A stretch of 64,000 nt of DNA from Holophagaceae bacterium (GTDB lineage Bacteria > Acidobacteriota > Holophagae > Holophagales > Holophagaceae), in contig WRHW01000006.1 of the NCBI GenBank assembly GCA_009783055.1, positions 1 through 64,000 of the forward strand, read 5' to 3'. The notes beneath the pieces were generated by a model. That model saw only the letters and a program-made list of their open reading frames with translations, was not told where the DNA came from and ran no database searches. The position numbers were made by a program, and so were the translations under genes. This document shows positions 35,268 through 43,565 of this stretch, piece after piece; the first letter of the stretch is position 1, and every line of letters begins with the position of its first letter.

Positions 35268-37184
35268 TTAGTTCCGCCCAAAGAGTCCACTGAATAGACC
35301 CCTCTTGGCCTGTCCATCTTGCAATTGTGGAACTGTTGTTATTTCTTCGGGGGGGCGTTCTTGACGCAATCTGTCAAAAATTGGCCTCAGTGCTGGCACT
35401 TTGGGAGCCTGTATCCAGTTTTCACTAAATTGGCGCGCTACCATGTGATGTTCCTGTAGCCTTCCATCCTCTGCCATTGCTGACAATTCTTCAATGCTTA
35501 GTTCCTCAATTAAGGTGTCATCATCCATCCGGACTTTTAGCTTGGCCGCCTCGTTGCTGGCCACGCTGTCAGATACATCGGGTGGAACAGATACAGTGGC
35601 TTCCTTAGGTGTAACTTTCGGAATAATTGCAGGAGGAGGGGGAGGGGGAGGGGGAGGAGGAGGAGGAGGAGGGGGCGGAACTACCGCCTGTTCATCTGCC
35701 TCTTGCGATACTTTTGCTGGAGGTGCCATCTCTTTTTGTGGGGCAGGGGCAGACGGTTTAGGCATGGAAACACTGGAGGCCATCGCCGCAAGTATATCCC
35801 TTGGCGATAGCACAACCGTGCCTCCCGCCTTTGCCATAGCCTCGTTGTGGGCTACCTTGGAGTCATCGTCATTTGCAACAACAGCAGTAGCGGTATCCTC
35901 AGACTCCATGGTTTGAATAGGTTCAACAGGTTCAAGAGATTCAACAGATTCAACTGGTACTTCAGGTATTTCTGTTTCAATTGATTCTAAAGAATCGTCA
36001 TGCTCCGGGACATCATCATGGAATGGAGTATGTTCAGCCTCTACGCCGGATTCTTCAATTGCCATTGCTATATCATCACTAGCAAACTCAAATTCCTCGT
36101 GTGCGAGGGGTTCTTCCGCTGAAAGAGACGTGGAGTAATCTAGGGTTTCGGCAGTTGATACTGGTTTTTCGTCTGGAGTTGGTAGGTCAGGCTCGTCCTC
36201 GACACTTAGTTGAATTTTTACTGCCGGAGGTGCTTCTCCCGCTTGCAATAATAGAGAGTAATCTAGGGTTTCGGCAGTTGATACCGGTTTTTCGTCTGGG
36301 GTTGATGGGGCGGGCTCGTCCTCGGCACTTAGTTGAATTTTTACTGCCGGGGGTGCTTCTTCCGCTTGCAATAATAGAGAGTAATCTAGGGTTTCGGCAG
36401 TTGATACCGGTTTTTCGTCTGGAGTTGATGGGTCAGGCTCGTCCTCGACATTTAGTTGAATTTTTACTGCCGGGGGTGCTTCTTCTGCTTGCAATAATAG
36501 AGAGTAATCTAGGGTTTCGGCAGTTGATACTGGTTTTTCGTCTGGAGTTGATAGGTCGGGCTCGTCCTCTACCTTCAGTGATACGTCTATGTCTTGCGGT
36601 GCTTCCACTGATAAGGAAATAGATATATCTTCTAGTTCTGCTGGCGGAGGTTCTGGCACTGGGTCTGCTGTAGCTTGGGTAGCCTCTATGGGATCGTCAG
36701 CAGGCGTCGCTATCGGTTCTTCGTCATCGAGTTGAATTTCTTCTGCGGTATATTCTTCCTGAACCTCTACTTCATTATTGGGAACAATGTCTTCTATTGG
36801 AGAAAAATCAAAGTCTTTTAGGGCTTCTAGAGCCAGATCGTCAACATGATCTTCTTGAGCAGAGGCAACTATTTCTTCCGGCTCAATGACTTGTGGTTTC
36901 TGTACTGGCTGTAGGGGTTGTAATGGTTGCACTGGTGGCTGAATTGGTATATCAGAGGGCGTGTTGTTGGCTCCTAGTGCAGTTAAAACCTCGGCAGACT
37001 GGAGATTGCTTGTATCAGTGGTGGTTTCTGGGCTAATTGTAAAAAACCTTGTGACATCGCCCTCTATGTCAAACTCTGCTTGACATCGATAGCAACGCGC
37101 ACGTTTAATGCCTGGGTGCAACTTCCCCAAACGCAGGTAGTACTTTGTTGAACAATCAGGACATTTGATAGTCTGTTCCACCAT
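35268..37184 (-). CDS. MJ0042-type zinc-finger protein with tandem repeats, polyproline and a GYF-like C-terminus
   Basis: A protein of about 638 residues. Residues 1-38 are an MJ0042-type zinc ribbon: IKCPDCSTKYYL and ARCYRCQAEFDI give two CxxC pairs. A long acidic region follows, with four copies of a 41-residue repeat containing KPVSTAETLDYSLLLQAEE. Then come a run of about 17 prolines and a C-terminal LIEELSIEELSAMAEDGRLQ, HHMVARQFSENWIQAPKVPAL, resembling GYF_2/DUF4339 domains. ATG 37184 is preferred over 37193. It follows pilC by 24 bp on the same strand, so a role in type IV pilus assembly or regulation is a fair guess. No transmembrane segment is seen. Confidence 0.75.
   Translation of the reverse strand: MVEQTIKCPDCSTKYYLRLGKLHPGIKRARCYRCQAEFDIEGDVTRFFTISPETTTDTSNLQSAEVLTALGANNTPSDIPIQPPVQPLQPLQPVQKPQVIEPEEIVASAQEDHVDDLALEALKDFDFSPIEDIVPNNEVEVQEEYTAEEIQLDDEEPIATPADDPIEATQATADPVPEPPPAELEDISISLSVEAPQDIDVSLKVEDEPDLSTPDEKPVSTAETLDYSLLLQAEEAPPAVKIQLNVEDEPDPSTPDEKPVSTAETLDYSLLLQAEEAPPAVKIQLSAEDEPAPSTPDEKPVSTAETLDYSLLLQAGEAPPAVKIQLSVEDEPDLPTPDEKPVSTAETLDYSTSLSAEEPLAHEEFEFASDDIAMAIEESGVEAEHTPFHDDVPEHDDSLESIETEIPEVPVESVESLEPVEPIQTMESEDTATAVVANDDDSKVAHNEAMAKAGGTVVLSPRDILAAMASSVSMPKPSAPAPQKEMAPPAKVSQEADEQAVVPPPPPPPPPPPPPPPPAIIPKVTPKEATVSVPPDVSDSVASNEAAKLKVRMDDDTLIEELSIEELSAMAEDGRLQEHHMVARQFSENWIQAPKVPALRPIFDRLRQERPPEEITTVPQLQDGQAKRGLFSGLFGRN
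35630..35678. repeat. polyproline-coding, G-rich simple repeat
   Basis: About 49 bp of GGAGGAGGGGG-type triplets on the plus strand, encoding about 17 prolines on the minus strand inside the zinc-finger gene. It is a strong purine/pyrimidine mirror tract able in principle to form G-quadruplex or triplex DNA and prone to slippage by multiples of three. Confidence 0.85.
36134..36570. repeat. 123-bp tandem repeat in the zinc-finger gene
   Basis: The word AGTAATCTAGGGTTTCGGCA occurs at 36134, 36257, 36380 and 36503, an exact 123-bp period that keeps frame (41 codons). Copies differ by only a few bases, implying recent expansion or gene conversion. Confidence 0.92.
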
Positions 37185-37208
37185 CAACTCCAACCTTTTC
37201 GTGGGGCT

Positions 37209-38408
37209 TTATTCGCCCACTGCTTCACCAAGCATAAATATTGGCATATACATTGAAACAACAATGAAGCCGATGATAGCACCAAGTACACCAATCATCA
37301 GTGGTTCCATGAGAGATGTTAGGGCGGCTACTGCGTTGTCAACTTCATCATCATAAAAATCAGCCACCTTTGAAAGCATGGCATCTAGGGCACCAGTTGC
37401 TTCACCCACTCCTACCATCTGAACAACCATCGGAGGGAACACCTTGGTTTCTGCCAGCGGAGTAGCTATGTTACGCCCCTGCTCTACTGCGTCGCGACAC
37501 TTCAAAATTGCGTTTTGGATGACCATGTTCCCTGCTGTTCGGGCTGTGATGTCCATCCCTTCCAGTATTGGCACGCCAGAACTAACCAATGTACCGAGTG
37601 TACGACAAAACCTAGCGATGCCTACCTTGAGCAATATGTCACCTAGCACGGGCATTTTTAGGTATAGAGTATCACACTGCAATTTTCCGGACTGTGTTTT
37701 ATAGTATTGCCGGTAGAGGATAAATATCACTACCAGTGCTCCAACAACAATATAGCCGTAATTCATCAGTACGTTGGAAATTGATATACATACTTGTGTT
37801 GGTGCCGGAAGGCCACCACCCACACCTTCATATATTTGAGAAAAAACTGGAATGACTTTGACCATGATGACCCAGACGACAATGACGGCGATAGATATAA
37901 CCGCCGAGGGATACATCATGGCACTCTTTACTTTACCTGTCAGTTTTACAGCTTTTTCGATATAGCCCGACAACCGCTGAAGTATTAGATCCAAAATACC
38001 ACCGACTTCACCTGCCCCGACCATGTTTACAAATAGGTCGTTAAATGCCTTTGGGTGCTTAGAAAGAGCGGCTTGGAGGGTTGCGCCTTTTTCAACGTCC
38101 TGGCGCACTTCTTCAATAATGCTCTTGAAATTTTTATCCTCTTGTTGGGATGCCAAAATCTCCAGGCACTGAACTAGGGGTAGACCTGCGTCTATCATCA
38201 CACTGAACTGTCTGGTAAATATCGCCAGTGTTTTTGGCTTTACCTTTCCAAAGCGAGCGGCTGTCTTCGCGGATTGAGGCTGTATGGTCGAAACTTGGAT
38301 GCCGTTGCGTTGCAACATCTTAAGCGCACCATCTTTGTTATCCGCAACGATCACGCCTTCCTGGGCATCCCCCAAGCGATTTTTACCTTTCCAAGCAAAT
38401 GCGGGCAT
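37209..38408 (-). CDS. pilC: type IV pilus inner-membrane platform protein PilC/GspF family
   Basis: A 399-residue integral membrane protein. It opens with PAFAWKGKNRLGDAQEG, typical of PilC, and has two copies of the T2SSF domain. The first is around FTRQFSVMIDAGLPLVQCLE and VEKGATLQAALSKHPKAFND; the second is around FCRTLGTLVSSGVPILEGMD and VEQGRNIATPLAETKVFPPM. Three transmembrane segments are visible (ISIAVIVVWVIMVKVIP; YIVVGALVVIFILY; near the C-terminus). It anchors the PilB and PilT motors. GAGG lies 5 nt before the ATG. It follows pilT by 21 bp. Confidence 0.95.
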   Translation of the reverse strand: MPAFAWKGKNRLGDAQEGVIVADNKDGALKMLQRNGIQVSTIQPQSAKTAARFGKVKPKTLAIFTRQFSVMIDAGLPLVQCLEILASQQEDKNFKSIIEEVRQDVEKGATLQAALSKHPKAFNDLFVNMVGAGEVGGILDLILQRLSGYIEKAVKLTGKVKSAMMYPSAVISIAVIVVWVIMVKVIPVFSQIYEGVGGGLPAPTQVCISISNVLMNYGYIVVGALVVIFILYRQYYKTQSGKLQCDTLYLKMPVLGDILLKVGIARFCRTLGTLVSSGVPILEGMDITARTAGNMVIQNAILKCRDAVEQGRNIATPLAETKVFPPMVVQMVGVGEATGALDAMLSKVADFYDDEVDNAVAALTSLMEPLMIGVLGAIIGFIVVSMYMPIFMLGEAVGE

Positions 38409-38429
38409 AAGAACCTCTAATAGACTAGT

Positions 38430-39614
38430 TTAAGAATACCTGATATTTGGGTTGCGACTACCTGCCACAGATGGGGGTAGTGCGCTGTTGTTTGGCATAG
38501 AGGGTCTGGCCATATCTAGCGTTCCAACCCCTCTGTTAATTAATTCCATCAATTCATCCTGATTACTGGAGTAGGCCATTGCGACATCTTGCGTAATTTC
38601 GCCCCTCAGCACAAGCCCGGATAGGCACTGGTTAAGGGTCTGCATACCATGCTTTCCTTGCCCTGCCTGCATTGTTCCATAAATCTGGTGTATTTTATCT
38701 TCGCGGATTAAATTTCTAATTCCTGGCGTGGGGATTAAAATTTCATGCGCCGCAACTCTGCCCTTGCCTGATGCCTTTGGAAGGAGGTTTTGGCAGATGA
38801 TGCCTTCTAAAACTAACGAAAGCTGTGCGCGCACCTGTGGTTGCTGGAAGGATGGAAACACGTCGATTACTCGATTGATAGTCTGTACTGCAGAATTGGT
38901 ATGTAGCGTGCCAAAAGCAAGATGCCCAGTTTCGGCGATGGTCAAGGCGGCTTCAACAGTTTCTAGGTCGCGCATTTCGCCGATTAATACAACATCTGGG
39001 TCTTGCCTGAGTGCCGAGCGAAGTGCTTTTTTGAAACTCTTGGTATCTGCATGTAGTTCGCGCTGATTTACAAGGCTGTTTTTGTGCTGGTGGACATATT
39101 CCACTGGGTCTTCAATGGTCAATATGTGACAATATTCGTCTGTATTAATTTTATCTATCATGGCGGCGAGTGTGGTTGATTTACCGCTACCTGTTACACC
39201 CGTTACAAGCACTAGTCCCCTTGGTTTATCACACAGAGATTGAATTGCATGAGGTAATCCAAGCTCTTCCATAGAGCGAATTTTTTCTGGGATAGTCCTA
39301 AAAGTACCTGCTGTTGCACCGCGCTGATTAAATACGTTGGCGCGAAAACGAGCAATGCCAGTAATACTGAAAGAAAAGTCGACTTCTAATTCGTTTTCCA
39401 GGCGCAGTTTTTGTAAGTCAGTCATAATCCCATAGCAGAGCCAACGACTTTGGGCGGCATCTATTGGAGGCAACTTCATTGGAATTAAATTACCATCCAC
39501 ACGAATCTGGGGGGCACTGTCAATGGTGATGTGCAAGTCTGTCCCGCCATATTCAACCATGGCTCTGAGTAATTGCTGTATTGGAACGGTGTAATTTGCA
39601 GAATTTTCAGACAT
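38430..39614 (-). CDS. pilT: type IV pilus retraction ATPase PilT
   Basis: A 394-residue hexameric ATPase that retracts pili. It has GGTDLHITIDSAPQIRVDG at the N-terminus, Walker A VTGVTGSGKSTTLAAMID, the Asp box ILTIEDPVEYVHQHKNS, Walker B DPDVVLIGEMRDLETVEAAL and the His box ETGHLAFGTLHTNSA. The AIRNLIRE-like motif of PilT is present as GIRNLIREDKIHQIY. A C-terminal tail of about 35 residues (RPSMPNNSALPPSVAG) is longer than usual. It lies 14 nt after pilB. Confidence 0.96.
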   Translation of the reverse strand: MSENSANYTVPIQQLLRAMVEYGGTDLHITIDSAPQIRVDGNLIPMKLPPIDAAQSRWLCYGIMTDLQKLRLENELEVDFSFSITGIARFRANVFNQRGATAGTFRTIPEKIRSMEELGLPHAIQSLCDKPRGLVLVTGVTGSGKSTTLAAMIDKINTDEYCHILTIEDPVEYVHQHKNSLVNQRELHADTKSFKKALRSALRQDPDVVLIGEMRDLETVEAALTIAETGHLAFGTLHTNSAVQTINRVIDVFPSFQQPQVRAQLSLVLEGIICQNLLPKASGKGRVAAHEILIPTPGIRNLIREDKIHQIYGTMQAGQGKHGMQTLNQCLSGLVLRGEITQDVAMAYSSNQDELMELINRGVGTLDMARPSMPNNSALPPSVAGSRNPNIRYS

Positions 39615-39628
39615 GATTGCCTAGCCCC

Positions 39629-41425
39629 CTACAGGACAGTTTCACGGACAATTTCTTCCACGGTGGTGACTCCATCTAAAACCTTTCGGCATCCTGACCG
39701 TCTCAGTGTGAACATACCTTCTTTTACTGCCTGCTCACGGAGTTCGATGGCTGAAGCACCTGTAAGAATCATGTCTTTTAAGGTTTCAGATATTTCCATC
39801 ACTTCATACAATCCAACTCTTCCCTTATAGCCTCTGCCTCCGCAAACATCACACCCTTTCCCCTTCATGGCAGTAATGCCTCTCTGGATTTCATCATTGG
39901 TGAAACCAACTTTTAGGAGTGATTCTTGAGGTTGCTGGTATGGGTCGGGGCCTTTGCATTTGACACAAATTCGCCTAACTAAACGCTGTGCACAGATAAT
40001 GTTTACCGAAGTGGCAACCAAGAAAGGCTCTACACCCATGTTCATCAACCTGCTAATTGTGGCCGGAGCATCGTTTGTATGAAGCGTTGATAACACTAAA
40101 TGGCCAGTCAGGGATGCTTTGATCGCTATTTCTGCTGTTTCAAAGTCGCGAATCTCTCCAACCAAAATGATGTTTGGGTCTTGGCGCAGGAATGAACGCA
40201 GTGCCGCGGCAAAGTTTAATCCAATTTGATCTTTCATCTGAACTTGGTTGATGCCCGCAAAGTTGAACTCCACTGGGTCTTCCGCCGTCATTATGTTTAC
40301 GTCTTCTGTGTTTAGGCTGGCAATAGAACTATATAGGGTATTTGTCTTACCTGATCCAGTTGGCCCCGTCACCAACACCATCCCATAGGGCTTGGCGATT
40401 TGGCGATTCCACATCGTTAGGCTCTCTGGCTCGAAACCTAACTTTGTGAGGTCGAGCATCAATTTGTCGCTGTCCAGCAACCTGAGCACAATCTTTTCAC
40501 CAAATAACGTAGGCAACACTGATACGCGGTAGTCGATTACCTTTGTTCCTCCAGATATGTTGACCCTGAGCTTGATGCGGCCATCCTGAGGTAGACGTTT
40601 TTCTGCAATGTTGAGTTTTGATAAAATTTTGACGCGACTTGTAATAGGGTCTTTTAGCTTTATATTTGGCTTCATCACTTCCTGTAATAAACCATCTATC
40701 CTGTATCGGATACGCATATGTTTTTCGTATGGCTCGATGTGAATGTCAGAAGCTCCTTTGCGGATAGCGTCTATGAGAACCATGTTGACCAGTTTAACAA
40801 CTGGGGCACCCTCGTCACCCTTAGCAAGTGACTCAACGTCAACGCTTTGCTCATCCTCTATCTCTTCAAATTCGTTATCTACATGAGCCAGATTTTCTTC
40901 CATGGCTCTGAGGTTGAGTGCATCATCTGATACATTGCCAAAGTTTGCAGAAGAAGATGCTGTCGTTGGAGGCGGCTCTTTTAGGCGGACTGCTGATGTG
41001 CCCCCATAATATTTTTCTATGGCCTTAGCTAGGCTCATTTCTGATGTAATAACCAAGTCTACGTTGTAGCCTGTTTGGAATCGGATGTCATCCATCGCAA
41101 AAATATCGGTAGGATCGGCTATGGCTATCGTCAACACGTTACCTGTTTTTTGTAGTGGCAGAACTTTGTGCCTGTTGGCTAACTCCGCAGGGACGAGGCT
41201 TATAACTGAAGGTTCGATTGATGGCCACTGCTCTAAATCTGCAGATGGAACTCCAAACTGTAATCCCAGAAAGCTGATGATGTCTTGCTCTGAACAAAAT
41301 CCAAGACGAGTGACGACACCGCCAATCTTTCCACCACTCGTTTTTTGAGCTTGCAGGGCTTGGTCTAATTGCTCCTGAGTGATCAGGTGAGATTTCACTA
41401 ACATATCGCCGAGTCTGACAACCAC
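39629..41425 (-). CDS. pilB: type IV pilus extension ATPase PilB (GspE family)
   Basis: A protein of about 598 residues. The N-terminal part is a T2SSE/MshEN domain (LGDMLVKSHLITQEQLDQAL, GFCSEQDIISFLGLQFGV) that may bind nucleotide or c-di-GMP. The motor has LVTGPTGSGKTNTLYSSIAS, ADPV-type Asp box MTAEDPVEFNFAGINQ, DPNIILVGEIRDFETAEIA and TGHLVLSTLHTNDAP. A zinc site is present (CVKCKGPDP and GCDVCGGRGYKGR). GTG 41425 is chosen because GGGAG lies 6 nt upstream and the family starts near RLGDML. It heads the pilB-pilT-pilC run. Confidence 0.93.
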   Translation of the reverse strand: MVVRLGDMLVKSHLITQEQLDQALQAQKTSGGKIGGVVTRLGFCSEQDIISFLGLQFGVPSADLEQWPSIEPSVISLVPAELANRHKVLPLQKTGNVLTIAIADPTDIFAMDDIRFQTGYNVDLVITSEMSLAKAIEKYYGGTSAVRLKEPPPTTASSSANFGNVSDDALNLRAMEENLAHVDNEFEEIEDEQSVDVESLAKGDEGAPVVKLVNMVLIDAIRKGASDIHIEPYEKHMRIRYRIDGLLQEVMKPNIKLKDPITSRVKILSKLNIAEKRLPQDGRIKLRVNISGGTKVIDYRVSVLPTLFGEKIVLRLLDSDKLMLDLTKLGFEPESLTMWNRQIAKPYGMVLVTGPTGSGKTNTLYSSIASLNTEDVNIMTAEDPVEFNFAGINQVQMKDQIGLNFAAALRSFLRQDPNIILVGEIRDFETAEIAIKASLTGHLVLSTLHTNDAPATISRLMNMGVEPFLVATSVNIICAQRLVRRICVKCKGPDPYQQPQESLLKVGFTNDEIQRGITAMKGKGCDVCGGRGYKGRVGLYEVMEISETLKDMILTGASAIELREQAVKEGMFTLRRSGCRKVLDGVTTVEEIVRETVL

Positions 41426-41579
41426 CTTGATCTCCCTAAAAAGATGACAAAATTGTAACACTTAGAAAGCAAAAATGACCAAAAATCGTTTTGACTTTGA
41501 GACAAAATTTGATCGATTGCAAGCTAAAGGCTAATATTTTTAATATTTAGTGTTGATATTTTGTATTGTAAATGCCCCC

Positions 41580-42566
41580 CTAACATAGGGAAAGTGATAT
41601 TTTTCTCAGGATGGCTTCGGGAGTGACGTTTCTGTTTAATGCCCTCATCGCATCCAGTGTGTACTTATAGCTGGTTTTTATGTTGCGTTGTGTTTTTGCA
41701 ATGGAATCAATCCTTTCTCTCCAATCTGCTAGGCGACTAGGTTTGCCAGCTTGCAGACGCGAGAGATCGTCTAGCACTATTAGCAGTTGCTCCATGGCCA
41801 TAGCTAGTTGTTTGCTCTGCGCTACGTCTCCAGACTTAGGTAGCAATTTTTCTGATACCCCGACAAAGGGAGTCCCCTCCATTATTGAAACCCATGCCTC
41901 AATCTGCGAACTGGCTCTATCAAACAAATCTCTATCTAGGTATTTAAGCGTCCCATTAGAAATAGCTGTCCAAGAATCTAGTTCAGAAGTTTTCCAACCA
42001 TTTGCCACCGCAATTTTGCCTATCACTTCTGGCTCAAGTGTGCCAAATGCAATTCGCTCGGCTCGGCTTTGGATAGTCGGCAATACCGAAGCAGGTGTAT
42101 GGGACACCAAAATAAAAAATGTTCCGGGGGGCGGTTCTTCCAAGGTTTTCAGCAAAATGTTGGCACCTATTTTACCAAGCCTGTGCGCATCCTCGATTAG
42201 TATCCATTTGTGGCAGTTAGGGGCGGGGGCTTGGTATGCCCAGTGGATAATACCGCCTTCCACTAGGTCGTCCTCTCGGATAGCATTCACCTTGATGATG
42301 CCCGCTTTGCCCTCTGGGGCTATCCTTAACATATTTGGAAATTCTTTTGGCAATGGCTCTGATTTGAAAATCAGGCAACCTTCACAAATTCCACATGCAG
42401 ATCGCCTAAAGCAAATCTCGCGCTGGGCTAACTCCATCGCCACGCGCCGTTTCCCAACTCCTTCCGCTCCTACAAATAGCATGGCTCCAGAAAGTGTGCC
42501 AGCATTCAATCGGCTGAACAACCGACTGCGTATTTCATCATGTCCCAATATTGTTTCATCAAACAT
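41580..42566 (-). CDS. holB: DNA polymerase III subunit delta prime
   Basis: A 328-residue clamp-loader subunit. It begins ILGHDEIRSRLFSRLNAGTL and has a P-loop-like VGAEGVGKRRVAMELAQ, a zinc module with four cysteines (CFRRSACGICEGCLIF), LIEDAHRLGKIGANILLKTL, EEPPPGTFFILVSHTP and the SRAERIAFG sensor region. It loads the beta clamp together with the other subunits. AGGAG lies 7 nt before the ATG. It follows tmk in the same direction, a common pairing, but element D2 fills the space between them. Confidence 0.93.
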   Translation of the reverse strand: MFDETILGHDEIRSRLFSRLNAGTLSGAMLFVGAEGVGKRRVAMELAQREICFRRSACGICEGCLIFKSEPLPKEFPNMLRIAPEGKAGIIKVNAIREDDLVEGGIIHWAYQAPAPNCHKWILIEDAHRLGKIGANILLKTLEEPPPGTFFILVSHTPASVLPTIQSRAERIAFGTLEPEVIGKIAVANGWKTSELDSWTAISNGTLKYLDRDLFDRASSQIEAWVSIMEGTPFVGVSEKLLPKSGDVAQSKQLAMAMEQLLIVLDDLSRLQAGKPSRLADWRERIDSIAKTQRNIKTSYKYTLDAMRALNRNVTPEAILRKISLSLC

Positions 42567-42586
42567 GACTCACTCCTGTGAGGTGA

Positions 42587-42739
42587 TTTCAAAACCCAGT
42601 TTCTCGCCTGTGCCTTCACATCCGCCGTATCCTGCTTAGTGACTGTAAGTTGTGAAATAATAGAATGTTACGCAGGATTCGGCTACATTCGGGCACAGCC
42701 TACCAACTCCGTTGTTTCAAAACCCTGACGGGTTTTGAA
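42587..42739. repeat. element D2, 153-bp multi-hairpin repeat overlapping the end of tmk
   Basis: The left end is TTTCAAAACCCAG. The right end is the palindrome TTTCAAAACCCTGACGGG followed by TTTTGAA (42715-42739). Nested inverted repeats inside are TGTGCC/GGCACA and ATCCTGC/GCAGGAT. Its right 40 bp encode the last residues of thymidylate kinase and its TAG stop, so the tail SSKPVRVLKQRSW is element-derived. Confidence 0.8.
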
Positions 42740-43404
42740 GAGGGTTCCAGTAAAAAGCCAGCGGCCATTATTTTTGGCTTTACAGCAGACCAAACTCTTT
42801 CGGCTACTTCTTCTGGGTGTTCATCTGCCTTTATCACAAAGATTCGCTCTGGTTCTTGAACTGCGATTTTGAGAAATTCTTGCCGGACACTCTGATGAAA
42901 ACTAATTGCTTCGTTGTCAAAGCGTGTTTCGGCAAACCCATTTTTGGCACTATTGCGGGAATTAGCCCGCTCAAGAGTTTTTATGGGGTCGGCATCAAAT
43001 AGTAGCGTTAGGTTTGGCCGAAAATCTTTCATTACTAGCTGTCTTAATATAGACAACATTTCCTCTGGTATGCCTTGGGCACCTTGGTAGGCGCGTGTGG
43101 AGTCCTCAAACCTGTCGATTAAGACAATCTGCCCTGCATGTAGGGCGGGCTTAACTACTTCCTCCAAATGTTGCGCCCGATCCGCAAAAAAGAGCAGTAG
43201 CTCGGCCATAGTACACCATTTTTTGCCGGAAGAATGTGGTTCTAGCAACAATGAGCGTAATTCTTTGCCCAGTATTGTGCCTCCGGGCTCCTTTGAACAG
43301 ACATAGGGTAGCCCATGCTTAGAAATCCTCTCTTTGAGCAAGCCTAGCTGGGTAGACTTCCCCGAGCCTTCAATCCCTTCTAGCGTGATCAAAACTCCCG
43401 GCAA
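42700..43404 (-). CDS. tmk: thymidylate kinase with an element-derived C-terminus
   Basis: A 234-residue dTMP kinase. It has the P-loop LEGIEGSGKSTQLGLL, the substrate motif VLIDRFEDSTRAYQGAQ (DRF in place of DRY) and the LFDADPIKTLERANSR lid region. The family is usually 205-215 residues; the extra C-terminal part SSKPVRVLKQRSW is translated from palindromic element D2. A TTG start at 43404 is used because GGGAG lies 7 nt upstream and LITLEGIEG follows at once. It makes dTDP for DNA synthesis and sits upstream of holB. Confidence 0.92.
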   Translation of the reverse strand: MPGVLITLEGIEGSGKSTQLGLLKERISKHGLPYVCSKEPGGTILGKELRSLLLEPHSSGKKWCTMAELLLFFADRAQHLEEVVKPALHAGQIVLIDRFEDSTRAYQGAQGIPEEMLSILRQLVMKDFRPNLTLLFDADPIKTLERANSRNSAKNGFAETRFDNEAISFHQSVRQEFLKIAVQEPERIFVIKADEHPEEVAERVWSAVKPKIMAAGFLLEPSSKPVRVLKQRSW

Positions 43405-43427
43405 ATTATTTCTCCCATATCCACGTC

Positions 43428-43508
43428 AAAGCCGTGTACGGCTTTATTATGGCACAGCCTACCAAATCCGTTGGATTTCAAAACTGGAAAAAATTACAGT
43501 TTTGAAAT
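43428..43508. repeat. element D3, partial copy
   Basis: It has hairpin AAAGCCG/CGGCTTT, the shared word GGCACAGCCTACCAAATCCG (compare D2) and the palindrome ATTTCAAAACTG / CAGTTTTGAAAT. In D2 the matching stem ends in CCC/GGG; here it is CTG/CAG, a compensating pair change. It lies between the divergent tmk and GH13 genes. Confidence 0.7.
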
Positions 43509-43565
43509 TAGCTTATTTTGTCATACAATACAAATAGTTGATTGTCATTTCCTTGAGGTGCATAC

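Noticed and set aside
35494-35916. Plus-strand glycine-rich frame
   Set aside because: Antisense of the polyproline tract; no start signal and no independent support.
36101-36622. Plus-strand open frame with a repeated RQLIPVFRLELMG-type pattern
   Set aside because: It is the antisense shadow of the 123-bp tandem repeat in the zinc-finger gene.
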